From positions 1 through 6,371 of the forward strand of contig JACZVU010000153.1 of NCBI GenBank assembly GCA_022572485.1: DNA of 6,371 nt, read 5' to 3'. This DNA is from Myxococcales bacterium (GTDB lineage Bacteria; Myxococcota_A; UBA9160; SMWR01). Positions 1-6,171 of the stretch are shown in pieces. The translations under genes were made by a program, and so were the position numbers. The notes beneath the pieces are model-generated. The model saw only the letters and a list, made by a program, of their open reading frames with translations. It ran no database searches and had not been told where the DNA came from. Position 1 is the stretch's first letter, and each line of letters starts with the position of its first letter.

Positions 1-1
1 G

Positions 2-946
2 GCCGGAACCGCCTACTCGCTGTTGAGCAACTGGGCCCAGAGCGACACCGGCCTGTTCCGCTCGGCGGGTGTCGTAAAAGGCGGCATGGGTGCGCTGACC
101 GCGGCACTCGCCGACACCGCACGCGGTTTCGGGGCGGAGATCCGCACCGGCGTGCCCGTCTCGGAAGTGATCGTTCAGCAGGAGCGGGCCACGGGGGTGC
201 GGCTCGCCAGTGGAGAGGAGCACGCCGCAGCCACGGTAGTGTCGAGTGCGGACCCGCGCACCACCTTCTGCGAGCTGCTCGGGCCACGCCATTTCGACGC
301 GCTGTTCATGCGCCACGTCCAGGCCATCAAGTATCGCGGCTCGGCGGCGCGCATCCATCTGGCGCTGCGCGCGCTGCCCGAGTTCACGGCCCTGGCGGGA
401 GTCGACGCTACGGCCCCGCTGCGCGGGCCGATTCAGATTGCGCCGTCGCTCGACTATGTCCAGAAGGCCTTCGATTGCACCAAGTACGGGGAGTACTCGC
501 GGTATCCTTATCTGGATCTGCTCATCCCGACGCTCAGCGATCCGAGCCTCGCGCCAGCGGGGCAGCACCTCCTCTCGATCACGGCCAAGTACGCGCCGTA
601 CGCGCTCGACGAGGGCGATTGGAGCGCGCAAAAGCAGGCGTTTGGGGACGTCGTCATCGATACGCTGGCAGAGTATGCACCCAACATCCGGGACGTCATC
701 ACAGACCGAGCCGTGCTCGTGCCCAGCGATCTGGAGCGTCTCTACGGATTGCCGGAAGGCAATCCCAATCACGGCGAGATGACCCTCGATCAGTTCTTCC
801 ACATGCGCCCGATTCCGGGCTACGCGCGCTATCGGACCCCGATCGCCGGCCTGTATTTGTGCGGTGCGGGCACCCACCCGGGTGGAGGGGTGACCGGCAT
901 CCCGGGCCAGAACGCGGCCCGGGAGATCTTGAAGGATTTGAAGTAA
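2..946 (+). CDS. FAD-dependent oxidoreductase, phytoene desaturase-like / PYROXD2-like (C-terminal part, 5' truncated by window edge)
   Basis: The frame is already open at base 2, so the start and the N-terminal Rossmann motif lie outside the window; 314 residues are visible and end at a TAA. The fragment begins with GTAYSLL and soon reads KGGMGALTAALADTARGFGAEI, followed by a V-x-x-V strand and a VVSSADPR segment. This is the layout of the second FAD-contacting part of COG1233 oxidoreductases (carotenoid desaturases and PYROXD2 relatives). The C-terminus carries GAGTHPGGGVTG followed by PGQNAAREIL, the typical closing FAD-binding motif. Family members are usually a little over 500 residues, so more than half is seen. 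Members are flavoproteins that oxidise or isomerise hydrophobic substrates; the substrate here cannot be inferred. A TTG at 23 could be called a start by software, but the homology runs upstream of it. It converges on the amine oxidase gene. Confidence 0.85.
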   Translation, partial: AGTAYSLLSNWAQSDTGLFRSAGVVKGGMGALTAALADTARGFGAEIRTGVPVSEVIVQQERATGVRLASGEEHAAATVVSSADPRTTFCELLGPRHFDALFMRHVQAIKYRGSAARIHLALRALPEFTALAGVDATAPLRGPIQIAPSLDYVQKAFDCTKYGEYSRYPYLDLLIPTLSDPSLAPAGQHLLSITAKYAPYALDEGDWSAQKQAFGDVVIDTLAEYAPNIRDVITDRAVLVPSDLERLYGLPEGNPNHGEMTLDQFFHMRPIPGYARYRTPIAGLYLCGAGTHPGGGVTGIPGQNAAREILKDLK

Positions 947-1040
947 TCCAATCCAACGGCGAAAGGCCGGGGGCCGTACCGTTTCGACCGTTTCCCCGGA
1001 AGCTTTCCCGTGAGGTTCGAGTCCGCTGGATCGTTTCTCG
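947..1040. other. Convergent intergenic spacer between the two flavoprotein genes
   Basis: These 94 bases separate two genes that face each other. I see a short GGCC-GGG-GGCC dyad at 965-975 and a small tandem repetition ACCGTTTCG / ACCGTTTCC near 978-995. There is no clear rho-independent terminator with a T-run on either strand. Confidence 0.5.
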
Positions 1041-1268
1041 TCAGCGAAGAAATCCGGCAACCGTTTCGGCCGCCGCCGTTCCCTCCAAGCACGCGCCGTG
1101 AGCGTATCCGTAGTGAACCTGTGAAGTCGCTTCCCCGGCGAAAAAAAGCCGGTCGGCGACGGGCTGCCGGAGTTCCGATCGAGCGGTCGCCCGACCCGGA
1201 ACTGCGATCGAGAAACCTCCGCCGACGTGAGGGTCGGTTCCCCACTGCGTGCAGAGTGTTGCGATCAC
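1041..1268 (-). CDS. Flavin amine oxidase, C-terminal part displaced by a frameshift
   Basis: This 75-residue frame overlaps the end of the previous one by four bases (GTGA at 1265-1268). It contains TQWGTDPHVGGGFSIAVPG, then RLFFAGEATS and HGACLEGTAAAETV. These are the conserved C-terminal blocks of flavin amine oxidases that complete FAD binding. Joining frame one after PAA directly to V-I-A-T-L-C-T-Q-W restores normal spacing and a protein of about 414 residues, close to the usual size. One missing base (for example one G in GCG-GTG-ATC) explains the break. The GTG at 1268 is a possible start, but no ribosome-binding site is convincing, so I read this as part of a pseudogene or of an assembly error rather than an independent gene. 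No cysteine for covalent flavin attachment is seen near GEATS, so FAD was probably non-covalent. Confidence 0.8.
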   Translation of the reverse strand: MIATLCTQWGTDPHVGGGFSIAVPGRATARSELRQPVADRLFFAGEATSQVHYGYAHGACLEGTAAAETVAGFLR

Positions 1269-2284
1269 GCAGCCGGCAGCTCTTGGCCGAAGATTTTGGT
1301 GAGCCGCTCCATCACGTGCTCGACAGACGACTCGTCACCGGCCCCGTTGAGCTGGTCCGACAGCTCTCCACCCACATAGGCGACCGCCATACGGTGATCT
1401 GCAAACCCGGTCACCAAGAAAAGCGAGTCGTCGGGCTCGTCGAAATAGCAGAGACCGTCTTCCTGAAAGTCTCCATAGACGTTCCGATCGAACTCGATCG
1501 CAATCTTGGTAAGCCGTCCCATCGGCAGGGCGTCGATCGCTGAGCGCATCGTTGTCGGCAACGCGGGCGTGAAATCGATCCGCCGCGCCTGGAGCACACC
1601 CGTCGATACGGTGATGATCGCCGCCTTGCAGGAGACGACACCCTTCGGCGTGTGGACGCGAACATCCCCTCCGCTCCAGTCGATCCGCGTCACCAGCGTG
1701 TCGAACTCGACGGGGAGGCCTTCACCGAATTTTGCGATCAGCGTTCCGTAGCCTTCGAGGACGTGCAGATTGCCGCGATTGGCTCCGGAGTTCGCGTAAT
1801 CCTGGGTCGAGCAATGGTCCAGGCCGCGCCCATGGGTCGTCGCAATCCAGGAATCCAGATGTGGGAACCAGCGCGACGTGGTATTGAGGACTTCGCGGAC
1901 CGGCGCGTCGCGGCTGGCTTTACCCGCAGCGAATGCCTTCACATAGCACTGTTCGATGAACGCATCCTTCGCTTCCATCTCGGTCGAGCTCGCCCAGCGG
2001 TCGCCTAGATGCGTCTTCATCTCGGTGGAGGGGTGGTAGCGATCGAGGTATTGGAAGCCGTTTTCATCCGCGAATTTGATGAACGGATTTGCGGGAGTCG
2101 AAGACATCCACGAACAGCCGTGGTCGAAGGGGATGCTGAAGCTGTCGCGATCGGTAAACGCCCGCCCTCCGACGCGATTTTTTGCCTCGATGACGAGAGT
2201 TGTAAGGCCATTTTCCTGCAGGGTCCGCGCGGCGGCCAGCCCGGCGGCCCCCGCTCCAACCACCACCACGTCCACCTGTGTCAT
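1265..2284 (-). CDS. Flavin amine oxidase (monoamine oxidase family), N-terminal part of a frame-interrupted gene
   Basis: This frame encodes 339 residues from the ATG at 2284. That start is preferred over an ATG 42 bases upstream because GGAGGT lies six bases before it and because the protein then begins directly with the Rossmann strand. Residues 6-15 hold VVVVGAGAAG (the GxGxxG dinucleotide motif). They are followed by an acidic E-A-K strand end and RVGGRAFT, the classic amine-oxidase FAD signature. The later HVLEGYG, the central substrate domain and PMGRLTKIAIEF also fit the family. The frame stops at TGA 1265-1267, just after FGQELPAA. Normal relatives run on at that point into the W-G-T-D-P strand and the C-terminal FAD motif, which are found in the next entry in the -1 frame. 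Alone this product lacks part of its FAD site and should not fold as an active oxidase. Related enzymes oxidatively deaminate amines or amino acids; the substrate is unknown. Confidence 0.85.
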   Translation of the reverse strand: MTQVDVVVVGAGAAGLAAARTLQENGLTTLVIEAKNRVGGRAFTDRDSFSIPFDHGCSWMSSTPANPFIKFADENGFQYLDRYHPSTEMKTHLGDRWASSTEMEAKDAFIEQCYVKAFAAGKASRDAPVREVLNTTSRWFPHLDSWIATTHGRGLDHCSTQDYANSGANRGNLHVLEGYGTLIAKFGEGLPVEFDTLVTRIDWSGGDVRVHTPKGVVSCKAAIITVSTGVLQARRIDFTPALPTTMRSAIDALPMGRLTKIAIEFDRNVYGDFQEDGLCYFDEPDDSLFLVTGFADHRMAVAYVGGELSDQLNGAGDESSVEHVMERLTKIFGQELPAA

Positions 2285-2654
2285 CCCGTGACCTCCGCTT
2301 CTTGGGTGTGGGTCCGAGTATCGCATCCACGAAAGAGAGCAGCACCCCTTCGGGCCGGGTGCTTCTTAGACGACTCGAATCATCTTTTGCAATCGAGAAA
2401 AGGCCCAAGCCCCAGATCGGGGCGATTTCAACGGGTTGGAGCGAGAATCGGGGGTCGCACTGGCGCGGGCGCCGCGAAGCGGCTACACCCCTCCTCATCG
2501 AGCTGGGCGTTCCTGCCCGGCAGCGGCGAACAACAGGACCTCCTCCCAGGTCCGCCGCCGAACCCTTTCTTACCCACAACTGTTGTGCGGGTCGGAACCA
2601 TGTACCCGCAGCGTGCGCGTCAAGGCGCGCGGCGCGGGGGAGATCGTTGTATCC
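2285..2654. promoter_or_regulatory. Divergent intergenic region (amine oxidase leftward, helicase rightward)
   Basis: These 370 bases hold no credible gene but several symmetric elements. A GGAGGT ribosome site for the amine oxidase is at 2291-2296 (minus). A hairpin AGCACCC/GGGTGCT occupies 2341-2347 and 2357-2363. GCCCC-agatc-GGGGC is at 2409-2423. A 13-bp palindrome CACAACTGTTGTG is at 2575-2587. A weak minus-strand promoter, TTGCAA at 2387-2392 and TCTAAG at 2365-2370 with 16-bp spacing, could serve the amine oxidase. I could not find a convincing plus-strand promoter for the helicase. The helicase frame is open upstream to 2436, but that stretch is not helicase-like in sequence. Confidence 0.45.
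2575..2587. promoter_or_regulatory. 13-bp perfect palindrome upstream of the helicase, possible operator
   Basis: CACAAC-T-GTTGTG is perfectly symmetric, and beyond it ACCC and GGGT also pair with a two-base offset. The one-base centre suits a protein-binding dyad better than an RNA hairpin. It ends 67 bases before the helicase start, a plausible place for a transcription factor. This is inferred from symmetry only; no regulator is known. Confidence 0.3.
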
Positions 2655-3944
2655 ATGTCTGCTTCTCAATCTATCTCTGCAACCGGCTTCGGCCGGTTTG
2701 AGCTTCACCCAGACCTCGTGCGCGGCGTGCGCGGTGCGGGGTTCGTCGAACCCCGGCCCATCCAGGTCGAGACGATTCCCGCGGCCCTCGAAGGGGCCGA
2801 TGTGCTCGGCCTCGCCCAGACCGGCACCGGCAAGACGGCGGCGTTCGCGCTGCCGCTGCTCGACCAGTTGCTCGACGCGCGCAAGCCCGGGCCGCGCGCC
2901 CTCGTGCTGGTGCCGACGCGCGAGCTGGCGACCCAGATCGACGCCGAGATCCGCCTGCTCGCGAAGTTCACGCGCCTGAAGACGGCGCTCGTCTTCGGCG
3001 GTGTATCCATGCGCGCCCAGATCGATGCGCTGCGGCGCCGTCCCGAGATCGTGGTGGCTTGCCCCGGGCGCTTGCTCGACCTGATCGGGCAGCGGGCCGT
3101 CCGGCTCGGCGACGTCGAGACGCTCGTGCTCGACGAGGCCGACCACATGTTCGACATGGGCTTTCTGCCGGACATCCGCCGCATCCTCTCCACGCTGCCC
3201 AACGAGCGCCAGAACCTGCTCTTCTCTGCGACCATGCCGCGGGAGATCCGCCGCTTGGCCGACGAGGTGCTGTACGACCCGCACGTCGTCGAGCTCGCGG
3301 GCACCGCGCCCGCCGAGACGATCGAGCACGCACTGTATCCAGTGCCGGAGGCGCGCAAGCGCGACCTGCTCGATCACATCCTCGGGTCCGGCGGTTGCGA
3401 TTCGGCGATCGTCTTCACGCGTACCAAGCACCGCGCGCGGCGCCTCGCCCAGCAGCTCGACAAAGCGGGCCACCGCGCCATTGGGCTCCAGGGCAATATG
3501 TCCCAAGCGCAGCGTGACCGCGCGATGCGCGGTTTCCGCAGCCGCCGATTCGACATCCTGGTGGCTACGGACATCGCCGCCCGCGGTATCGATGTGAGCG
3601 GTGTCTCCTACGTGATCAACTACGACGTACCGAACACGCCGGAGGCGTACACCCACCGCATCGGGCGCACCGGGCGCTCGGAGTGCGAGGGCAAAGCCTG
3701 CACCTTCGTCACCGGAGAAGATTGGGACTGGGTGCGCGCGACCGAGCGCATGATCGGCGAGCCGATCCCGCGGCAACAGATCGAGGGATTCACCGAGGAA
3801 GAGGCCGCATCGAACGCGCGACCCGCAGGTGCACGCACCGCCCGCGGACGAACACGCGACGCCATGCACAAGCGCCCGCGCCCTTCGCGAGGGCGGCGAC
3901 GCGGCGCTCGCCCGCGCAACACCTCGCGACCGGCGGTGCGTTAG
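2655..3944 (+). CDS. DEAD-box ATP-dependent RNA helicase, RhlE-like
   Basis: A complete 429-residue protein. The order of motifs is textbook: Q motif (F15, GF 29-30, Q37), Walker A AQTGTGKT 54-61, PTRELA 87-92, CPGR 136-139, DEAD 160-163, SAT 191-193, IVFTRT 252-257, ATDIAARGID 304-313 and HRIGRTGR 334-341. These form the two RecA-like domains that bind ATP and RNA and unwind short duplexes. Family roles include ribosome assembly, RNA decay and cold adaptation. CPGR replaces the usual TPGR, a mild variation. After about residue 378 comes a short tail rich in Arg, Gly and Pro (RGRRRGARPR), as in RhlE-type proteins, probably for RNA binding. The ATG at 2655 is chosen because the Q-motif region begins soon after it; the frame extends upstream to 2436, but that part is low-complexity and unlike the family. 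A GGGGGAGA tract 11 or so bases upstream is the only ribosome site seen. All motifs are intact. Confidence 0.93.
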   Translation: MSASQSISATGFGRFELHPDLVRGVRGAGFVEPRPIQVETIPAALEGADVLGLAQTGTGKTAAFALPLLDQLLDARKPGPRALVLVPTRELATQIDAEIRLLAKFTRLKTALVFGGVSMRAQIDALRRRPEIVVACPGRLLDLIGQRAVRLGDVETLVLDEADHMFDMGFLPDIRRILSTLPNERQNLLFSATMPREIRRLADEVLYDPHVVELAGTAPAETIEHALYPVPEARKRDLLDHILGSGGCDSAIVFTRTKHRARRLAQQLDKAGHRAIGLQGNMSQAQRDRAMRGFRSRRFDILVATDIAARGIDVSGVSYVINYDVPNTPEAYTHRIGRTGRSECEGKACTFVTGEDWDWVRATERMIGEPIPRQQIEGFTEEEAASNARPAGARTARGRTRDAMHKRPRPSRGRRRGARPRNTSRPAVR

Positions 3945-3959
3945 CGAAGGACAGGGCAG

Positions 3960-3977
3960 AATGGCGCGCCGGGAGGG
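3960..3977. repeat. Distal attachment-site copy (direct repeat of the tRNA-Arg 3' end)
   Basis: AATGGCGCGCCGGGAGGG is identical to 6154-6171. On the minus strand it corresponds to the T-arm edge, 3' acceptor strand, discriminator G and CCA of tRNA-Arg. It sits 15 bases after the helicase stop codon. Three more matching bases (GGG) lie six bases upstream in both copies, and the match ends sharply on the other side (GATC against ACTC). It marks the element's left junction. Confidence 0.85.
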
Positions 3978-3985
3978 GATCCGCG

Positions 3986-4028
3986 GCACCAGATTGAGCT
4001 TGACCCCTTGATTGGTTCAGTCTGGTGC
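3986..4028. terminator. Long stem-loop between att and fic, possible bidirectional terminator
   Basis: GCACCAGATTGA (3986-3997) pairs with TCAGTCTGGTGC (4017-4028): twelve pairs with one G-T wobble and a 19-base loop. On the plus strand it is followed by the pyrimidine run TCTTCTTCTC, which resembles an imperfect terminator tail. The stem ends eight bases beyond the fic stop codon, so it could end fic transcripts as well, though no T-run follows on that strand. Alternatively it could be a recombinase-binding structure close to the attachment core. Confidence 0.45.
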
Positions 4029-4036
4029 TCTTCTTC

Positions 4037-5410
4037 TCAGGCTCGCCGATTTGGCTGCACAATGGCTGCATCGTTAGCGGGCGCGTGCTTCAACCGCTCG
4101 GCTAGATCCATCGGGGCGAAGAAGGAGTAGGTCTTACCGATCTTTGTCTTTTCGAGCAGTCCTTTCTCGCTCAGATCAAGAAGATCGGTTCGAGCTGTCT
4201 GATAGGCGATATTGTTACTCTTCTTGTGGGATTGAATCGTGTACCGGGTATCCGGGTCCTTCAGGGCGTGTGTAATTAACGCGAGCTGTCGGTGATTCAG
4301 ATCTCCTGACCTGCGAATCAGGCTCTCTGTTGTCTTGATTTCAGTAATCTTCGCTTCGAGATAGCTATGAAGGTCCTTGATCGCTCGACGTATAACTTCT
4401 AGCTGATAGATGATGAAGTAAGTGGTGTCGTTCTCATCTGTCTCTGTAAAGAGAAAGGAACGGCTGTATTTCGGGGGAGCAGCTCGAAGGATTCTTGAGA
4501 TAGAAATGTACTCAGACAGCCAATATCCCTGGCTGAGCATAGACCAGTAGAAGAGGGCGCGGGCTGTTCGTCCATTCCCATCAACGAAGGGATGATCATA
4601 GGCGAGCCAAAAATGCAGAAGGATGGCCCTTATCACCGGGTGAACGAATGGGTCGCTCTGTCGATGATTGGCAAACGCACACATTGAATTGAGTCGTTCT
4701 GAGAGCATTGAGGCAGGAGGAGGGGCGTGGAGCACGCTTCCTCTTTCATTCGTGATTCGTATATCATCGGTCCGACGTAGGCGACCTGCATCTGCCGGGT
4801 CTACAAGCGTATCTTCGGTAACGAGCCGATGGAGGAATAGAACGTGATCAGGCCCAAGCTTTTTACCAACGATCTTGCGGACGTATTGCATGGCTTTGAA
4901 GTTGTTAAAGATCATCTGCTCACTGCGATCGACAGGCTTCCGTCCAGTACGGATCATCTCTTTGGCAAGTCGCCGCGTAGTGGAGGCCCCTTCAAGCTGA
5001 CTGGATGTGATCGCTTCCTCGATTAGTGAGTTGATGATGTAACGATCGCGAGTATTTGGATTGGTCACTTGCTCAGAGATCTTGATTTGTCCGCTCGCAT
5101 CACGATCGATCTCGTGAGTCATGCGTTGGAGCTGATCGGGGAGTGCGTAGATGAAAGGCTTCCCCTGCGCGTTACACATGGGTAAGGGCTTCATCGCGGA
5201 CTGACGGGCCATTTTAATGCTGAGCCACCATTCTTCGTGGCTAAGGCCGTCCGGCGGCGACAAGTGGCGAAGGATGTCCCAGTGGCGGTATTTGCCGCCC
5301 GGCGCAATTTCGCCGCGCGAGATGATCGCCATGAGCCGATCCATATCCTTGGCCGTCGTGATTTCGGACAGCAGTTGGGCGGTTGGCTTTGGACTGAGAG
5401 GGATCTTCAT
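4037..5410 (-). CDS. Fic-family protein, class II (N-terminal inhibitory helix), predicted AMP-transferase with C-terminal winged helix
   Basis: An intact 457-residue protein. The active-site motif is HPFVDGNGRTAR at 273-284, a full match to HPFx(D/E)GNGRxxR. The His is the catalytic base, and the D and GNGR bind metal and phosphates. Proteins with this exact motif usually transfer AMP from ATP to a Ser, Thr or Tyr hydroxyl. S136-SQL-E140-G141 matches the inhibitory motif (S/T)xxxE(G/N). Being upstream of the Fic core, it places the protein in class II, where the Glu blocks ATP gamma-phosphate and no separate antitoxin is needed. Residues 371-432 (LNHRQLALITHAL to KTYSFFAP) look like a winged helix-turn-helix, which suggests DNA binding or autoregulation. 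There is no signal peptide or membrane segment, so it is cytosolic. The ATG at 5410 gives the common MKIP opening but has only a weak GAG ribosome site. It is the only intact gene of the element, with lower GC than its neighbours. Target, and whether it acts in defence, toxicity or regulation, are unknown. Confidence 0.92.
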   Translation of the reverse strand: MKIPLSPKPTAQLLSEITTAKDMDRLMAIISRGEIAPGGKYRHWDILRHLSPPDGLSHEEWWLSIKMARQSAMKPLPMCNAQGKPFIYALPDQLQRMTHEIDRDASGQIKISEQVTNPNTRDRYIINSLIEEAITSSQLEGASTTRRLAKEMIRTGRKPVDRSEQMIFNNFKAMQYVRKIVGKKLGPDHVLFLHRLVTEDTLVDPADAGRLRRTDDIRITNERGSVLHAPPPASMLSERLNSMCAFANHRQSDPFVHPVIRAILLHFWLAYDHPFVDGNGRTARALFYWSMLSQGYWLSEYISISRILRAAPPKYSRSFLFTETDENDTTYFIIYQLEVIRRAIKDLHSYLEAKITEIKTTESLIRRSGDLNHRQLALITHALKDPDTRYTIQSHKKSNNIAYQTARTDLLDLSEKGLLEKTKIGKTYSFFAPMDLAERLKHAPANDAAIVQPNRRA

Positions 5411-5440
5411 CAGAATCTCGCGCGATCGATCGCTTAATAG

Positions 5441-5647
5441 ATCTACTGTATTTTCATTGATTAGTAAATATAGATCAGTTATCTACTAAGTCGAATCTTC
5501 GTTAGTAGATTTCTATAACTATATAAATATTAATAAATATAAATGGTTATAGTTAAATCTGCGCATTTGATGGAAAATATATTAATACAATTATCTCAAA
5601 AGATCTGAATATCATTTTTATACCAACTTATTTATCAATTAGTAGAT
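5441..5647. repeat. Four AGTAGAT/ATCTACT heptamers around the fic promoter
   Basis: The heptamer is found as ATCTACT at 5441-5447 and 5481-5487 and as AGTAGAT at 5504-5510 and 5641-5647. The middle two form an inverted repeat with nine-base arms, ATCTACTAA at 5481-5489 and TTAGTAGAT at 5502-5510, with 12 bases between. The last copy extends to TTAGTAGATA and matches the complement of 5480-5489 over ten bases. The copies fall just downstream of the predicted transcription start, inside the promoter spacer, and upstream of the -35 box, as expected for operator sites. They could bind the Fic winged helix, a lost regulator, or the element's own recombination proteins. Confidence 0.5.
5467..5494 (-). 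promoter_or_regulatory. Predicted fic promoter
   Basis: Reading leftward, TCGACT (5494-5489; four of six to TTGACA) is followed after 16 bases by TATATT (5472-5467; five of six to TATAAT). Transcription would start near 5460 and leave a leader of about 50 bases before the ATG at 5410. The region is very AT-rich, so chance matches are easy; the placement between heptamer repeats raises its plausibility. Confidence 0.4.
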
Positions 5648-6060
5648 AGCACCCTGGGGGAAGTAGGGTTTCTGGAGAAATCTCCCGAAGGTCTGGTTCG
5701 GCCCTAATTGGATGGCGACCCACAGGCCGCCTATCTGAGGGCCTGATGGAACGCATCCAGTCTCAAGGTTGGGGAGAGGTTCCAGAGTGGGTCTTCTGTT
5801 CAGAAACGGGCGGCCCTCTCGGCGAACGCAACGTAAACCGCGTTTGGGACCGAATCCGACGACGAGCCCTCAAGGCAGGCATCCGGCCGTTGAGGCTTCA
5901 TGACGCCCGCCACATCTTCGCCAGTCTCGCGTTGGCGTCGGGCAAGAGCGTTCCGGTGGATGGCTTCGCAGCTTGGTCACTCTGACCCTGCTCTGACCCT
6001 CCGCGTCTATGCGCACGCGCTTCGCGAAGAGGAAACGGATCTGAGTTTCCTCGATTTCGA

Positions 6061-6088
6061 CGGCACCAAACGGCACCCCCGCGGCACC
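6061..6088 (+). repeat. Three CGGCACC direct repeats near the integrase end, possible arm-type sites
   Basis: CGGCACC occurs at 6061-6067, 6071-6077 and 6082-6088, spaced 10 and 11 bases (about one helical turn). A fourth copy lies at 3984-3990, seven bases inside the left attachment core. Clustered repeats near the core on both sides resemble integrase arm-binding sites, but in GC-rich DNA short repeats also arise by chance and these overlap the integrase frame. Confidence 0.3.
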
Positions 6089-6153
6089 GAGCGCCGTGGG
6101 ATCGCCAATACGAGAACGCCCCTCCGCGTAACACCGCGAAAGGGCACGGGAAC

Positions 6154-6171
6154 AATGGCGCGCCGGGAGGG
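6154..6171. repeat. tRNA-proximal attachment-site copy
   Basis: This is the second copy of AATGGCGCGCCGGGAGGG. It overlaps bases 6156-6171 of tRNA-Arg: CCA, discriminator, the whole 3' acceptor strand and the last bases of the T-stem. Integration here regenerates a complete tRNA, so the host loses nothing. Confidence 0.85.

Larger units (their letters stand above)
5411..5745. other. AT-rich non-coding leader between fic and the integrase remnant
   Basis: No gene is supported here. Bases 5461-5640 are about 21% GC by my count, far below the rest. Besides the heptamers, TAACTATA (5516-5523) and TATAGTTA (5548-5555) form an inverted repeat with a 24-base gap rich in A and T. GGAGA-AA-TCTCC at 5674-5685 is a second dyad. 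From about 5650 the composition returns to GC-rich, and by about 5725 the integrase-like reading frame begins, so the deletion or insertion joint is probably at 5645-5725. Confidence 0.6.
3960..6171. mobile_element. Small integrated element (about 2.2 kb) in tRNA-Arg, carrying fic and a broken integrase
   Basis: The segment is bounded by a perfect 18-bp direct repeat, and the right copy forms the 3' end of tRNA-Arg. A tyrosine-recombinase remnant lies next to the tRNA end and a Fic gene fills the remainder. GC content falls from well above 60% in the flanking genes to about half in fic and about 21% in 5461-5640 (counted by hand), which supports foreign origin. The arrangement attachment site, cargo, integrase, attachment site/tRNA is the standard layout of tRNA-integrating islands, but this one is very short and has no replication, transfer or excisionase gene that I can recognise. 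Because the integrase is truncated and frameshifted, the element is probably fixed in place. Internal deletion of a larger island is as likely as an originally tiny element. Confidence 0.8.

Noticed and set aside
475..1101. Plus-strand open frame of 208 codons overlapping the first oxidoreductase
   Set aside because: Out-of-frame shadow of the conserved flavoprotein; no family features.
1262..1275. Programmed ribosomal frameshift in the amine oxidase
   Set aside because: No X-XXY-YYZ slippery sequence or clear stimulatory structure; this family does not use recoding.
2436..2654. Upstream in-frame extension of the helicase
   Set aside because: The extra 73 residues do not resemble helicase sequence, and the Q-motif region starts right after the ATG at 2655.
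2064..3989. Long minus-strand open frame of 641 codons across the helicase and the amine-oxidase start
   Set aside because: It is antisense to a helicase with every motif intact, is low-complexity and Arg/Ala-rich, and reflects the high GC third positions rather than a gene.
5571..5609. Tiny open frame MENILIQLSQKI as an excisionase or antitoxin
   Set aside because: Only 12 codons, no ribosome-binding site, and the Fic protein carries its own inhibitory helix.
5441..5647. CRISPR-like array or transposon ends made of the heptamer repeats
   Set aside because: Repeats are only seven to ten bases, in mixed orientation with irregular spacing, and there is no transposase or cas gene.
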